In this document: piece by piece, positions 33,908 through 44,890 of the stretch | Numbering within the stretch: position 1 is the first letter of the stretch | Layout: each line of letters begins with the position of its first letter | NCBI GenBank assembly: GCA_029204225.1 | Contig: CM055092.1 | Location: 39,875,800 to 39,939,799 of the forward strand | DNA length: 64,000 nucleotides | Origin: Diphasiastrum complanatum | Lineage: Eukaryota; Streptophyta; Lycopodiopsida; Lycopodiales; Lycopodiaceae | Direction of reading: 5' to 3' | Notes under the pieces: model-generated | Told to the model about the DNA's origin: nothing | The model's database searches: none | The model's input: only the letters and a program-made list of their open reading frames with translations | Translations under genes and position numbers: made by a program

Positions 33908-34624
33908 TGTCAGAAATTCTTGCAACTTTGTCGCGAAGCGACATGAATGGCGAAGGTGGAATGGCGAACAATTCGCGAAAGTCAAACATACCTCGAAAAC
34001 CCTAAGACATGAAACAAAGCGAAGGTCAAAAGTCGAACAATTCGCGAAAGTCAAACATACCTCCAGGACCAAAAGACACGACATGAAACAAAATGAAAAA
34101 AAACGAAGGAAAATCTTTTGCGCTGGCAGCTGGCAGCTCAACGGACGTGGTGTCTTGTATTTCACGCTCAACTGAAATAGTTACCAATAACAGAGAATAA
34201 CTAACTAGTTGATTTGCATTAACTACTCTTGTAATTCTCTATTTAGCTATCTTGTAAACTCCACACAGTGGAGATATAAACGCAATTTTTGGATCAACGC
34301 ATAAAAGAGAGAGAAAGAGCAGAATAGAGAAGAATAGAAAGAATAGAGAAACGAAAATAGTTGTGCATGAAAGTCTGCCAACAAGCACAACGATAGAGCT
34401 ACGTGTCAGGCTGCCAACGACTGAGACACTGATCATCTCATTCCAAAATACAAAATTGATAATACAATTGCTCTCTCTTGTCCATCTCTTTGATTTTCGT
34501 TGTCTTGATGGCTAGAATGATTATGCTCTATAATCTGTAGTCGCATGCCTAGGATCCTGAAGGCTTCCGCATAAGAAAACCAAAACGAAAACAATCTGTT
34601 CGCGAAACAAATCCGTTCATGACA
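33908..34624 (+). repeat. 3' LTR of copia I-B, 717 bp
   Basis: TGTCAGAAATTC follows the polypurine AAGAGGGAG, and the LTR ends CGTTCATGACA. It aligns with 9841-10563. The next bases GAACTCATGAG resume LTR X exactly as in copy A. Confidence 0.85.
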
Positions 34625-36530
34625 GAACTCATGAGCTACTCCCCAATCATACTCATCGAAGGTCTCTCCCAGAGTTATTTCAAGCATTTGTACCATTGGC
34701 AGAACCTGGTGATTGTATTGGAACTTCTAGCGAAGGTTGTGTCACTTCTATATAGCGGGTGGATAAAGCATCAGTAAGGCGCCAGGATCTATCAACGGTG
34801 ATTTCATGGACTTCAAAGTAACTACAGTGTCCACAATGTTGCAATCTAATCAAGATGTCACTAGGATATAAGTAATAATATATCTTAGAAAAATAGAAAT
34901 AATGGCTCACAATTTCCCCTCGGATCACCTGACAAATATCACCAAAAGACAGTATAAAATCGAGGTCTGTTATACAGACCTCCAACCTGCTTTAGGTATC
35001 AAATCGTAGTGGTACCTGAGATTCTCTCTAGCTAGTATGATACTGAAATGTCTATGTCTTCGTCAGGATTCTTTCCTCTAGAATAGGATCAGAATTATGA
35101 CATCTCTTGTTCTCCTCAGATCTACGAGGGGTAAAATGCAAGGCTCGGTCGATTCCATTATCTCCTCGAGTCTCGCTGCTCCCAAAAGAGATACTATACG
35201 CTAACGATACATGATTTTCAACCCGACTAACAGGACAATGTTCAAGTGGGATGTAGTAGTATAAGAAATGTCAGGTCCTAGCGAAAGATTCAGGTGGAAC
35301 ATCTTCCCTAATGATAGCTCAGAATTTTGTGATGCATGAATTATCTCTCCTATAATAATACTTCCTCTCTTTCTCAAAACACACTTCACTCTTTAATGAT
35401 TTGGTACTCTCATCTCCTTGTGACACACAATAGATTCTTCAATTGATAAAGAGGTTTTTCAAGTGCATTGTTGGACCCCTAAACATCTCGGTTTCCAGAT
35501 GTTCGATAGTGAGCGACTAGGAACCGTATATTCCAACGGGGTATCCTAGCCACTGTGGTCAGTTTTTAGCTCTAAATGGTATATTCGAACCATGTTGAGT
35601 ATAGACCTACCTCATGTATTCCAAGGAGATAGGGTGAGATAACCATTTTAACATACAAGAGGCACATATAGGCACATATACGATTCAAATCTCTATTTCA
35701 ATGACGATTCAGTAAACCTTTCTTAATTCACATCAAGACACCAAAGTACTCAATAACATTCGCAAGGAAAATATAAGATTCATCACCGAACTCAAACTGT
35801 ATGCAAAAGGGTGATACCTGAAATTAGTTAACGGAAATCTGAGACCAGAGAGGGTTCTGTTCTTTGACGATTCCATCTTTTGATCGTGATGTGGCTCAAG
35901 GTATGATGGTCAAGAATGATTGACAATGTATTTATTCCTTCAACTCACTGAAATGCGATGGAATGCAGGGACAGGTCATCAATTTATCTCTTCCTTCAAC
36001 TCTCTGAAGTGCGATGGAATGCAGGTATAGAAACACTCTCTCTGTAGCAGCGATGGGATGGGCGCATTTCTGACCTCTTAGCTCTCTTCGAACTCTCTGT
36101 ATGCTCAGCGATGAAAACAAGATTTACAGAGACACCATATGATCTTAGAGTATCTTCTGTTTGCCACAGACAACGCTTCTTCAATACATTTGCTTAGGTA
36201 GTAGTTGTGCATGCCTTAGGAGCAGCATTCAACACTCAAAACTCTGCATCCTTTCATTCTGCAGCTCCTTTAGAAATCAGAATGATGAAGGCAAAATGCT
36301 CTTCTCTGGCAGAAATCAGGCAACTTTCACAGATGTTGTAACTATCTGTCTCTCTGACAGCGATGGAAGGCATAAACTTCTCAAAAGAACCTCCTCTGTC
36401 TGCGATGGATGCCAGAGACAGAATAACATGTATATTATGAATCTTAAGAGTACTCTCAGATGCTCTGTCTGTCTGCGACGGAAGGCAGAAACAGATTGAA
36501 ACTCATGGAATGAGAATTTCTTTCAAATAT

Positions 36531-36748
36531 CTCTCTGGCAGTGATGACATCTCTCTATCAGTGGTAAATGATCAGGTCTCATTAATAGCTCAGTCAACAG
36601 ACGTAAATGTGCACCCAGGCAGCGATGGTGTCCAGCGATAGTAGTACCTCAATTAACTGCAACATGGGTATTCCTTCGGAGAGACATTGCTAGCTCTGTG
36701 TCAGCGTAGTGACTTCGTGGTAGTTCAACGATGGATCAATAGGCCCAC
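36531..36748 (-). repeat. Right arm of inverted repeat (partner 29620-29838)
   Basis: CTCTCTGGCA...GATCAATAGGCCCACAG is the reverse complement of the left arm. The arm overlaps the start of LTR piece B'. The two arms enclose about 6.7 kb containing all of copy B. Confidence 0.85.
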
Positions 36749-38293
36749 AGTTGGTAGTACTAGTCTGAACAGAGGTTAGGCAGGTCTCTGCTCTCAAATA
36801 AACTCATATTCCTATCTCTCAAGTAACTCTCAAGAGAGAGTCTCGTATCTTCAAAGAACTATCATTCTCCCAACAAATTCACAGCTGGCTCACTAAGACC
36901 TTTAAACTCAACTTTCCCACTTCCCAAAAGTGACAATGGAAGTCTAGTATGATGCTTATGTCTTCTCTTAAGAATGGAATTTAATGAGATAGTGGAGATT
37001 TTACCAATGACTTCTACTTTTCACACTCTCTTGAAGATATGGTTGAACTGAAAATGAGCTCTCAACTAGGGTGCTTCAATGAAAGCTCCAAAGCTCACAA
37101 TGATAGAAGTCTTCCAGAATGAGTTCTAAAAGAGATCCCAAATTATAATAGAATGGAGTCTCTACCCTTCCCACATTCCTCACACCTCAAATCAAACTCT
37201 CAAGAAGCAGTGGTGGAATGATGTAAGGTATGATCATTTGATCAATTGAGACTCTCAACTCTTGAAAAACATTCTTAACATGAAATTGATGGAATGACAC
37301 AAAGCACCCAAGAGCAAAAAGATCTCAACCCATCACTCATAATAACAAATACTATAAAGCTCAATCCATAGAATGAATCACTAGAAATGACTCTCAAAAT
37401 ATAGAAAATACTTTCTCATTTCTCTCACCCTCTTGAAGATCTAAGCTCTCTCAAAAACTAGTAGTCTCAAAAACTAGTAATCTTACAATAACGAAAATCT
37501 CTAAGCTTTTATAGGAGATGAGGAGGGCTTTGCCACTTTGGAATGAAGCCAAAGTGGTGGTTATCTCATAATCATGCCATAAAGATTTTTTGCTCACCAC
37601 CCATGTGCTTTCGTCATTTATCTTTTACTCCCATGTAGGCCTTGTATCTTATTGGACCATGTTTAGACTTTTGCATTTTTGGAAGGTGGCGAAGGGTTGA
37701 CTTGCCCATCTTGCTACTTCCTATTTTCGACCCCTTGACCAAAGTCAAGAGTCTTTAAGGTTGTGGTCTCCTCTCAACTTTCATACAAGGAAGGGGACTT
37801 TTCATTTTTCTTTCTTTTTCTCTTTTCATTCAAAGTACTTGCGATGGGTCATACCCGTTTAGGATTGTCCTTGTCTCTGGAGGGTTGCACCTTGTGTCTC
37901 AAGCTCCTGTCCTTTGATCCCAATATTACTTTGAGTGATGTTTGTCTTCCCTTAGATCAGTTTCGGTCTCAGATTTCTTTTTGGGTCTCAAGGAAAAGGA
38001 CGTCCTGCAAAATCTTAGATATCTTTTTATATTAAAAAACTCAAGGTTACATAGAACTTGAAATCAGGCGTACATCAGCCGAAATAAAACTTAATAGCCA
38101 ATTCTAAGACTAATTTTATTTAAAAACTCTATAGTTCTTATGGGGAAAACTGGGACCCCTTTGGCATGGGCCATACTGGCCAAATCTGTGCGGTCACACA
38201 CTGATTTAATCAACTTTTCTTAGAAACCATACAAGATATTGCATAAAACTTTGAAAATTAGCTCGATTTTGTGTGCTAAAAAATCGGCTAACA
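36598..38293 (+). repeat. Terminal part of X-family LTR (B'), ending CTAACA
   Basis: It is homologous to A' (3630-5066) up to 37968, then continues to CTAACA at 38288-38293. With TGTTAG at 29956 this gives a perfect 6-bp terminal inverted repeat. Subtracting the nested copia, the LTR is about 3.9 kb. No convincing gene lies inside it. Confidence 0.7.
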
Positions 38294-38296
38294 CTT

Positions 38297-38315
38297 TGGC
38301 GACTTCCACTGGGGA
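38297..38315 (+). promoter_or_regulatory. Primer-binding site of X-family element
   Basis: TGGCGACTTCCACTGGGGA lies three bases after the LTR end. It resembles the TGGCGACTCxGCTGGGGA site of Tat/Ogre-type plant gypsy elements, which prime from a tRNA (Arg-type in Ogre). The mismatches mean the exact tRNA is uncertain. Confidence 0.75.
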
Positions 38316-38695
38316 TGTGGTCCCCACATAACGGACCCAACAAAATTCCATTTATAAGGATCTATGCAGGCTCAGTACACTCCATTGTTTAATGCTAACT
38401 GCTCATTGTGAACTTCATGATCTTCATGGTACTTGCATCACATCCATCCCATGCACCTAGATTGGCTTATGCTTCCACTCCCAACAGATTTTCTATATGC
38501 CCATCTCAGATCCATGCATGTCGGGAATATGCTAATGCAATCTCTTATATAAGGCAATGATAATGGATGTAGTTGATTTCGATAGGTGTCTAGAGGTGTC
38601 GACGGAAAGTGCCAATGAATGTATCCTCTTTGTTTATGCATTTTCCGAAAAGGGCTTTCAAAGTCTCACCCTCATCTCTCCCTTTTTTTTCTTAT

Positions 38696-38731
<36 letters not shown>

Positions 38732-38882
38732 GTATATATTTCACTCACCTATCCCACTTGTAATGTCTTCAGTGTCCCCATTTTTCCTCTCTAACCCACC
38801 CTATGCTCCTAAATCATGCACTCATGCCCCTCAATTCATAATAAGATCGATGCCCATTTCCTTTCCACAAAGTTCTTAATGC
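38316..38882 (+). other. X-family untranslated leader with CA/TA microsatellite
   Basis: From about 38410 to 38850 the sequence matches 18870-19380. A (CA)n run (38697-38720) and a (TA)n run (38720-38731) interrupt it. The leader runs into the unidentified gene at 38883 without a clear boundary. Confidence 0.6.
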
Positions 38883-39453
38883 ATGGTATGGATGAAATCA
38901 TCAAGCTTGCAGCAAATGTTTCAAACATCAAGTGGACCTCATGTGAAAGCCTTTGTGGTAATATCCAATAAATCAATTGGCGATCGTGAATTTTCCATGG
39001 ATAATGTTGAAATTCTTGGTGTAATTCGCGGTATCTACCTTCAAGACGAATTTGCTTTTGACAGAGCTGAGTTTATGACTCGCGGCCAAGATGGTTCTGA
39101 GCGTCATGTTATTTTGTCTTGTGCAGACACTGCACATTTTACTGTTGAGCCACCAACTCATGACTCAAATGAGTTTATTCTTAACTACGAGGGTTCCCTC
39201 TTTAATGGATTGATGGCCCTATCTAGCAAACATAAGCTATTGATGGAAGCTGAGGGAATAGTTTTTTCTGATGTTGCAATTATTGGATCTGCTGTAGCTT
39301 CTATGATTGAAGATGTAACAAGAATGCAAATTGTTCCATGTAGAGAAACAACTTTCTCTCCTAAAGAACCTGAAAAACAAGCTTTGAAAAGAGGAGAAAA
39401 GTAACCACTTCAGGACTTAGAAAAGAAAGTCGTGAGGTTCAAATTGGAAGAGA
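38883..39453 (+). pseudogene. Unidentified gene, 5' portion, split by copia C1
   Basis: A 173-codon frame opens at 38883, although protein-like sequence seems to begin near FVVISNKSIGDREFSM. It continues DNVEILGVIRGIYLQDEFAF, ERHVILSCADTAHFTVEPPT and NGLMALSSKHKLLMEAEGIV. It meets TAA at 39402 but stays open in the same frame afterward (PLQDLEKKVVRFKLEE) up to the copia insertion at 39453. Across the insertion, with one AGAGA removed, the frame reads on for about 35 codons into 45592. No family is recognised. The position right after the X-family leader allows two readings: cargo of X, or an independent gene next to a truncated X. Confidence 0.6.
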
Positions 39454-40135
39454 TGTTAAAAATTCACAATTCTAGCTTGACTAGCTTTGGTCATATGACT
39501 TGTAAATAGTTAGATGGTCATGATGTGGCTTGTCACACGTGCCAAATACCATAGTATTCCATTCATAAGGATGTTCTCAAGTAGACTTAAGTGTTAGAAC
39601 CTTTGGAATGGGTCCAAATTATGCTTAGATATAAGGGAGAAAAAATAGGAGCTATTTTTGGTAATTTTTGCATTGTTGAGGGATCTCCAAGATTCCAACC
39701 CTAACTTGGTAGGGATGAAAGATCCACCAAAATTAGCATTAGGGATAGGTTTAGGGCTACTCATACCTGCCCAAAACCGTGATGGATCATGTATATATAG
39801 GTGATGATATCTCACCAAAATCAATCAAGCAATTTTATGTTTTTTCTCTCATAATGGTGCAATTGCTCTCTATGTTCATAATTGTTTGAGTACTTCTGAT
39901 TACTAATGATTATAGGACTGAATGTAGGTCTGGTGTACAGTACTCAGACTTTGGGAGGCCGTACTTTCACACGTGTGAAGCCTTCTTCAAGGATTTGGGC
40001 CATTTAGTGAGGTTCAAGCATAGATTTTTGATGGATTTTGATGGTTCAACTTGTGCTAATCTTATGAAATCATAATCTATTGTTTCCCTCATCATTTCAA
40101 GTGTTTTAGGATCCTTATTTGCTGTAATTTTTACA
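39454..40135 (+). repeat. 5' LTR of C1
   Basis: TGTTAAAAATTC...AATTTTTACA has TG..CA ends. A GTATATATAGG sequence near 39791 is a credible TATA box for the element's transcript. Confidence 0.95.
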
Positions 40136-40148
40136 TGGTATCAGAGCC
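40136..40148 (+). promoter_or_regulatory. C1 primer-binding site, tRNA-iMet type
   Basis: TGGTATCAGAGCC starts at the base after the LTR. It is the standard copia site complementary to the 3' end of initiator tRNA-Met. Confidence 0.95.
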
Positions 40149-40921
40149 TAAAGGCTGAAATGAGCTAAATCCTTGGTTTTCATTCAATTTGATCACAATT
40201 TTTGATCTAAATCTTGTGTAGATTGGATCTTAGCATCTAGTATTGATTCTAGAACTCAAAGTGAGTCAAATACATTGGAGATTGATGTTGTGTGACTTCA
40301 TTTGCAAGTGTTTAGGTGTCTAAAACCAGAGGCAAAGTTGAATTCATTCACATTACCAAGATAGCAAGTTTTGCTTGCTCCAAGCATTGATTTCTAAGCG
40401 AGTTTTGGAGGTGATTTCATAGAGAAGGCTTTCTAGCATTCAAGGAGAGGGAAGATCAGAGTTTTGAGGACTCTTCAAGGCTGTTCTAAGGTGTAGTAGT
40501 GATTTAGGTTCAGTCCAACCATTGCTTGACTTATGCACCAAATTAGATCAATTTTTCATCAATTTTGCTTGTGATTGGATAGTAGATTGTGTTGCATCCT
40601 CATTAGGTTCCATTTAGATCTTTTACAAGTGATTTTGGAAGTATATTAGGTTGCTGAAATTCACTCTTGATCAGATCATTTGGAAGCTTTAATGTTCTTT
40701 ATAGAAAGAGGGGCAATTCTACTAGTATTGTCTACTTCAATCAAGCAAGTGCATTGTTTCTAGTATTCTATGATTTGATTTTGTTAGAGATCATTCTTAG
40801 ATCTTTATAGGAAGTCTATTACTGATCTTTTCAAGTCCCTAAGAAGTGGGATAAGGTAGACCTTCAATCAAATCAATAGAAGTAACCTTCATTTGTGTCA
40901 AGTCCTTGATTAGGAGACTGG

Positions 40922-42030
40922 ATGGCATCTATAAATGCATATCTTTTGGATACTAATGAAAGGCTCAACAAAACTAACTATTCCATATGGAAAGTTAGAA
41001 TGGAATCCATCATGATCATGCAAGATCTGATGGAAATTGTAAATGGTAAGGAGGGTGAACCTATTCATCCTCAAGAAAAAGCCAAATACATCAAGAGGTG
41101 CAATGTTGCACTACATTGCATAAAATTGAATGTTGCAAATGAACTCTTAAGAGAGGTAGGAGATTGCATTTCAGATCAAGATGCTTGGAAACTTTTCAAA
41201 AGGTCTATGAATCCAAGAACCAAACTAGAATGTTAGCTTTGAATAATCAAATCTATAGAAGCTATCAAAAGAAAGGAGAGAGTGCACATACTTTTGTCCT
41301 AAGAGTAAAGGAATTGAACAAAGAGCTAGCCTTTATAGGTGATCCTATCAAGGATGAAGAGCTTGTTCAACTCATATTGAATGGACTAAGCTTTGAATTT
41401 GACAATTTGGTTCAGGGATATGCAATTATGGGTAAGCTACCCATACTTGAAGAACTCCAAGGCACACTCATGGTCGAGGAATCAAGAAGGAGCCAAATGC
41501 AAGAGAGGATGGATAGGCTTTCCATCCAAGGTGGAGATGACCAAGTTCTCTTCACCAAAGGCAAAGGCAAGTCCAAAGGCAAAGGATCAACATTCAAGAA
41601 GTCTACAAAGCTTGAGGATCAAGAAGGACCCTCAAAGGCATCTCCATCGACCACCAAAGTCAAGAAGGACAAATCAAAGGTGAAGTGCTACTATTGTAGC
41701 AAGATGGGGAATTATGCCTCGGAATGCTTCAAGAGGAAGCAAGATCAAAGCCAAGCCAACATGAGCAAAGAGGAGGAGGAGGAGGAGAGTTCACATGAGG
41801 ACTCTCTCATGATGTCCATATTTTCTTCAACAAGCTTCAAAAGAGAAGATCCTTGGTGGATTGACTCGGGTGCTAGTTCACACATGCCTAGTAAAAGGGA
41901 GTTTTTCTCTTCTCTCTTATCTTATGATGGACCTATAAAGTCTATCTATACAGCAAATGATGAAGCTTGTAAGATTGAAGGAGTTGGTAGCATTCCCCTT
42001 TGCTTAGGATCTTCCAAAAGATCAACATAG
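40922..42030 (+). pseudogene. C1 gag and protease
   Basis: The start at 40922 gives MASINAYLLDTNERLNKTNY, the usual copia gag opening. After about 100 codons a one-base shift near 41220 moves reading to the frame used through 42030 (KELNKELAFIGDPIKDEELV, LVQGYAIMGKLPILEELQG). A Lys-rich stretch precedes the zinc knuckle CYYCSKMGNYASEC, where the knuckle His is Asn, a change expected to abolish zinc binding. The protease motif DPWWIDSGASSHM follows at about 41850. A second frame change occurs near 42000. Confidence 0.9.
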
Positions 42031-43348
42031 AAGGTGTTTTGTACATTCCTACAATAACAAAGAATCTACTAAGTGTTGGCCAAATGGTAGACAATGGTTT
42101 CAATGTTGACTTTGCTTCAAATGAATGTTCCATCAAGAAGAAGGATAAGATAGTGGCTAAGGGCACTAGACTTGGCAAACTTTATAAGTTGGATGCATTT
42201 GTGGATACTAATGTTGTCATGTTGGCCGAGAAGAGCAAGATATCTACCTTTACTTTATGGCACAAAAGACTTGGACATGTCAACTTGGGTTCCATGGAGG
42301 ATATGATCAAGGAGGAGTATGCTTTAGGCCTACCAAGGTCTATTGGGAAGGAAGACAAGGTTTGTGAAGCTTGTGCCTTATCCAAGGCACATAAGAAGGT
42401 GTTTCCTAACTCCATCACAAAGTCATCTCATCCTCTTGAACTCATACACTCAGATGTGCACATTGCTAGCACCAAATCTAATGGAGGTTCATCCATGTTT
42501 TTAACCTTCATTGATGACTACTCAAGATATTGTTGGGTGTTCTTACTTTCCTTCAAGTCTCAAGTTTTGATACTTTTGTAAAGTTCAAGTTGTTTGTGGA
42601 AAAGCATCATAATCATAGCATCAAGATTCTTAGAAGTGACAATGGTGGAGAATTCATCTCCAATGAGTTCAAGGCCTTTTGTGAGGAGGAAGGGATCAAG
42701 AAAGAGACTTCTTGTCCTTACACTCCTCAACAAAATGGAGTTGCTGAAAGAAGGAATAGAACATTATGTGAATGTTCTAAGGCTTTAAGATTAGATGCTT
42801 GTTTGCCCAAATCCTTTTGGTGTGAGTCTCTTGTATGTGCAAACTACTTGATGAATAGGGTGGCTTGTAAAGCAATTGAAGGCAAAACTCCTTATGAGAT
42901 GTTGTATGGAAAGAAACCCAATCTTAATCACTTGAAAGTTTTTGGGTGTATATGTTATGTTCATGTGCCATTGGAAACAAGAACCAAGGAGGATCCATCT
43001 TCCACAAGAGGGATCATGCTTGGATATGCAAGCTCGAGCAAGGGCTACAAAGTCTATCTCCCATCCTTGAACAAATTTGTTGTTTTAAGGGATGTCATCT
43101 TTGATGAACATCATATGCATATGCTTGAAGAAGGCTCAAGTGCTCCAACCATCAAGAAGAAGATGGCCGAGGAGCAAGATCTTGGTTTTGAGGAGGAGCT
43201 CATGGAGGAGCAAGCACCAAACCCACCTATCACACCAAGGAGATCTTCAAGGGCAAAAGTGGAGCCATCAAGGCTCACATATCAAGGAAATGGACAGCAA
43301 GTTGAGGGTATCTCATCCACTTCTTATGCTTTATCTAGTTTTGAATAA
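42000..43348 (+). pseudogene. C1 integrase
   Basis: A GAG-pre-integrase HHCC module (LWHKRLGHVNLGSM, CEACALSKAHK) lies at about 42250-42400. The core has LIHSDVHIAS (first Asp), FIDDYSRYCWVF, a frame change at about 42575, then LRSDNGGEFISNEF (second Asp) and YTPQQNGVAERRNRTL (Glu), so the D-D-E triad is intact. FWCESLVCANYLMNR and KPNLNHLKVFGC follow, then a Glu-rich tail to a stop at 43347. Confidence 0.92.
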
Positions 43349-43369
43349 CCATCTAATGTTGAAGATGCA

Positions 43370-44890
43370 TTGAACTCCAAAGAATGGTATAAAGCTATGT
43401 TGGATGAGTATGATGCCTTGATTGAGAATGAAACTTGGTTGCTTCTTGAGAGACCTCAAAGGAATGTAATAGGATGCAAGTGGGTCTTCAAGCTTAAGTT
43501 GAATGCAAATGGGAGTGTTAACAAACATAAAGCAAGATTAGTTGCAAAAGGTTATGCTCAAGAGAGAGGGATAGACTATAAGGAAACTTTTGCACCCGTG
43601 GCCAAGATGGTCACAATAAGGCTAATCATTGCACTTGCATCACATTTTGGATGGATTCTATGTCAAATGGATGTCTCTAATGCTTTCTTGAATGGTTTTT
43701 TGGAAGAGGATATCTATATGGAGCAGCCACAAGGGTTCATCAAGCATGGAATGGAGAACAAAGTATGCCATCTCCAAAGAAGCATCTATGGCTTGAAGCA
43801 AGCCTCGAGATCTTGGAATTCAAGACTACATTGCTATCTTATTTCACTTTCTTTTGTTCAAAGTGAATATGATCCCACTCTTTACATTAAGTTTGATGAT
43901 GTTGGTATTGTACTTTTACTCATTTATGTAGATGACATCATCATTAGTGGAAACAGTGTTGATGGTATTGAAAAAATCAAGATAGATCTATCCTTAGACT
44001 TCAAGATGGTAGATCTAGGGTGTCTTCACTTCATCTTAGGCATAGAAGTACTTAGAGAGTCTGATTTTATCTTTATAAGTCAAGTAAAGTATGCTCAAAT
44101 TCTTTTGAAGAAGTTTAAGATGGAAGTATGCAAAAGTGTTGACACACCAATGGAGCAAGATGTAAAAGTGCCAAATGAAGATGATGAAAGATCCTTCATG
44201 GACATCACTTTGTTTAGGAAACTTATAGGTTCCTTAATGTGGATCACTATAACTAGACCAGATCTTAGCTTTAGTGTATGTAGGTTGAGTCAATCCATGC
44301 AAAAGCCATTGAATATCCATTGGAAAAAGGCTAAGAGGATTCTAAGATACATCTCGGGTACATTGGATTTTGGGATTCTATATAGAGGAGATGTGATTAA
44401 CCTTCATGCATTTAGTGATTCAGATTTTGCAGGGGACAAGAGGGATAGGAAATCAACAAGTGCCTATTCAACTTTCATAGGAGAAGGTGTGGTTTCATGG
44501 CTTTCAAAAAAGCAAGAAACTGTATCTCTATCTTCAACCGAGGCCGAGTACAAAGCTTTGACAACCACTACAAAGGAGGTACTTTGGATCAAGAGATTAT
44601 TGGTGGAGCTAAAGATCATGGATTCAGAGGAGGCACCAATCATCTACAATGACAAAATATCAGCCCAACACCTTGCATCTAACCCAATCTTCCATGCAAG
44701 ATCTAAGCACATTGAGATATGCCATCACTTTGTGAGAGAAATGGTGCAAGCCAAGGAGATTGCTTTGGAGCATGTTCCAAACAATGAATGTGTAGCTGAT
44801 CTACTTACTAAACCACTTCAAAAGACACCTTTTATGAAGTTTAGATCATCACTTGGAGTGATTAGTAAAGCAATGATTGAACCAAGCTAG
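43370..44890 (+). CDS. C1 reverse transcriptase and RNase H, intact 506-codon frame
   Basis: The frame is open throughout. RT: KEWYKAMLDEYDALIENETW, GCKWVFKLKLNANGSVNKHK, RLVAKGYAQERGIDYKETFA, CQMDVSNAFLNGFLEEDIYM (motif A), LQRSIYGLKQASRSW, LLLIYVDDIIISG (active-site YVDD), then TRPDLSFSVCRLSQ. RNase H: FSDSDFAGDKRDRKSTSAYS, SSTEAEYKAL, HARSKHIEICHHFVREMV, ending ADLLTKPLQKTPFMKF. All key Asp/Glu residues are visible. It is separated from the integrase frame by one stop (43347), so it would need readthrough. It is the best preserved polymerase in the window. Confidence 0.93.
   Translation: MNSKEWYKAMLDEYDALIENETWLLLERPQRNVIGCKWVFKLKLNANGSVNKHKARLVAKGYAQERGIDYKETFAPVAKMVTIRLIIALASHFGWILCQMDVSNAFLNGFLEEDIYMEQPQGFIKHGMENKVCHLQRSIYGLKQASRSWNSRLHCYLISLSFVQSEYDPTLYIKFDDVGIVLLLIYVDDIIISGNSVDGIEKIKIDLSLDFKMVDLGCLHFILGIEVLRESDFIFISQVKYAQILLKKFKMEVCKSVDTPMEQDVKVPNEDDERSFMDITLFRKLIGSLMWITITRPDLSFSVCRLSQSMQKPLNIHWKKAKRILRYISGTLDFGILYRGDVINLHAFSDSDFAGDKRDRKSTSAYSTFIGEGVVSWLSKKQETVSLSSTEAEYKALTTTTKEVLWIKRLLVELKIMDSEEAPIIYNDKISAQHLASNPIFHARSKHIEICHHFVREMVQAKEIALEHVPNNECVADLLTKPLQKTPFMKFRSSLGVISKAMIEPS

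Larger units (their letters stand above)
30222..34624 (+). mobile_element. Ty1/copia element I-B with the same internal inversion as I-A
   Basis: The layout equals I-A: plus-strand LTR scrap (30222-30345), inverted protease-gag-primer-site-LTR block (30353-31982), plus-strand integrase end, RT and RNase H (31963-33895), and 3' LTR (33908-34624). Both inversion junctions coincide with those of I-A. It is better preserved than I-A, with long open stretches of gag (242 codons) and RT (342 codons). Confidence 0.85.
29843..36081 (+). repeat. Copy B of the gag-tail/LTR-X/inverted-copia composite
   Basis: It is homologous to 5757-12108. LTR X begins TGTTAGGCG at 29956, the nested copia spans about 30222-34624, and LTR X resumes to 36081 and on to 38293. 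The outer junctions differ from copy A, so the duplicated unit ends at 29843 and 36081. Confidence 0.85.
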
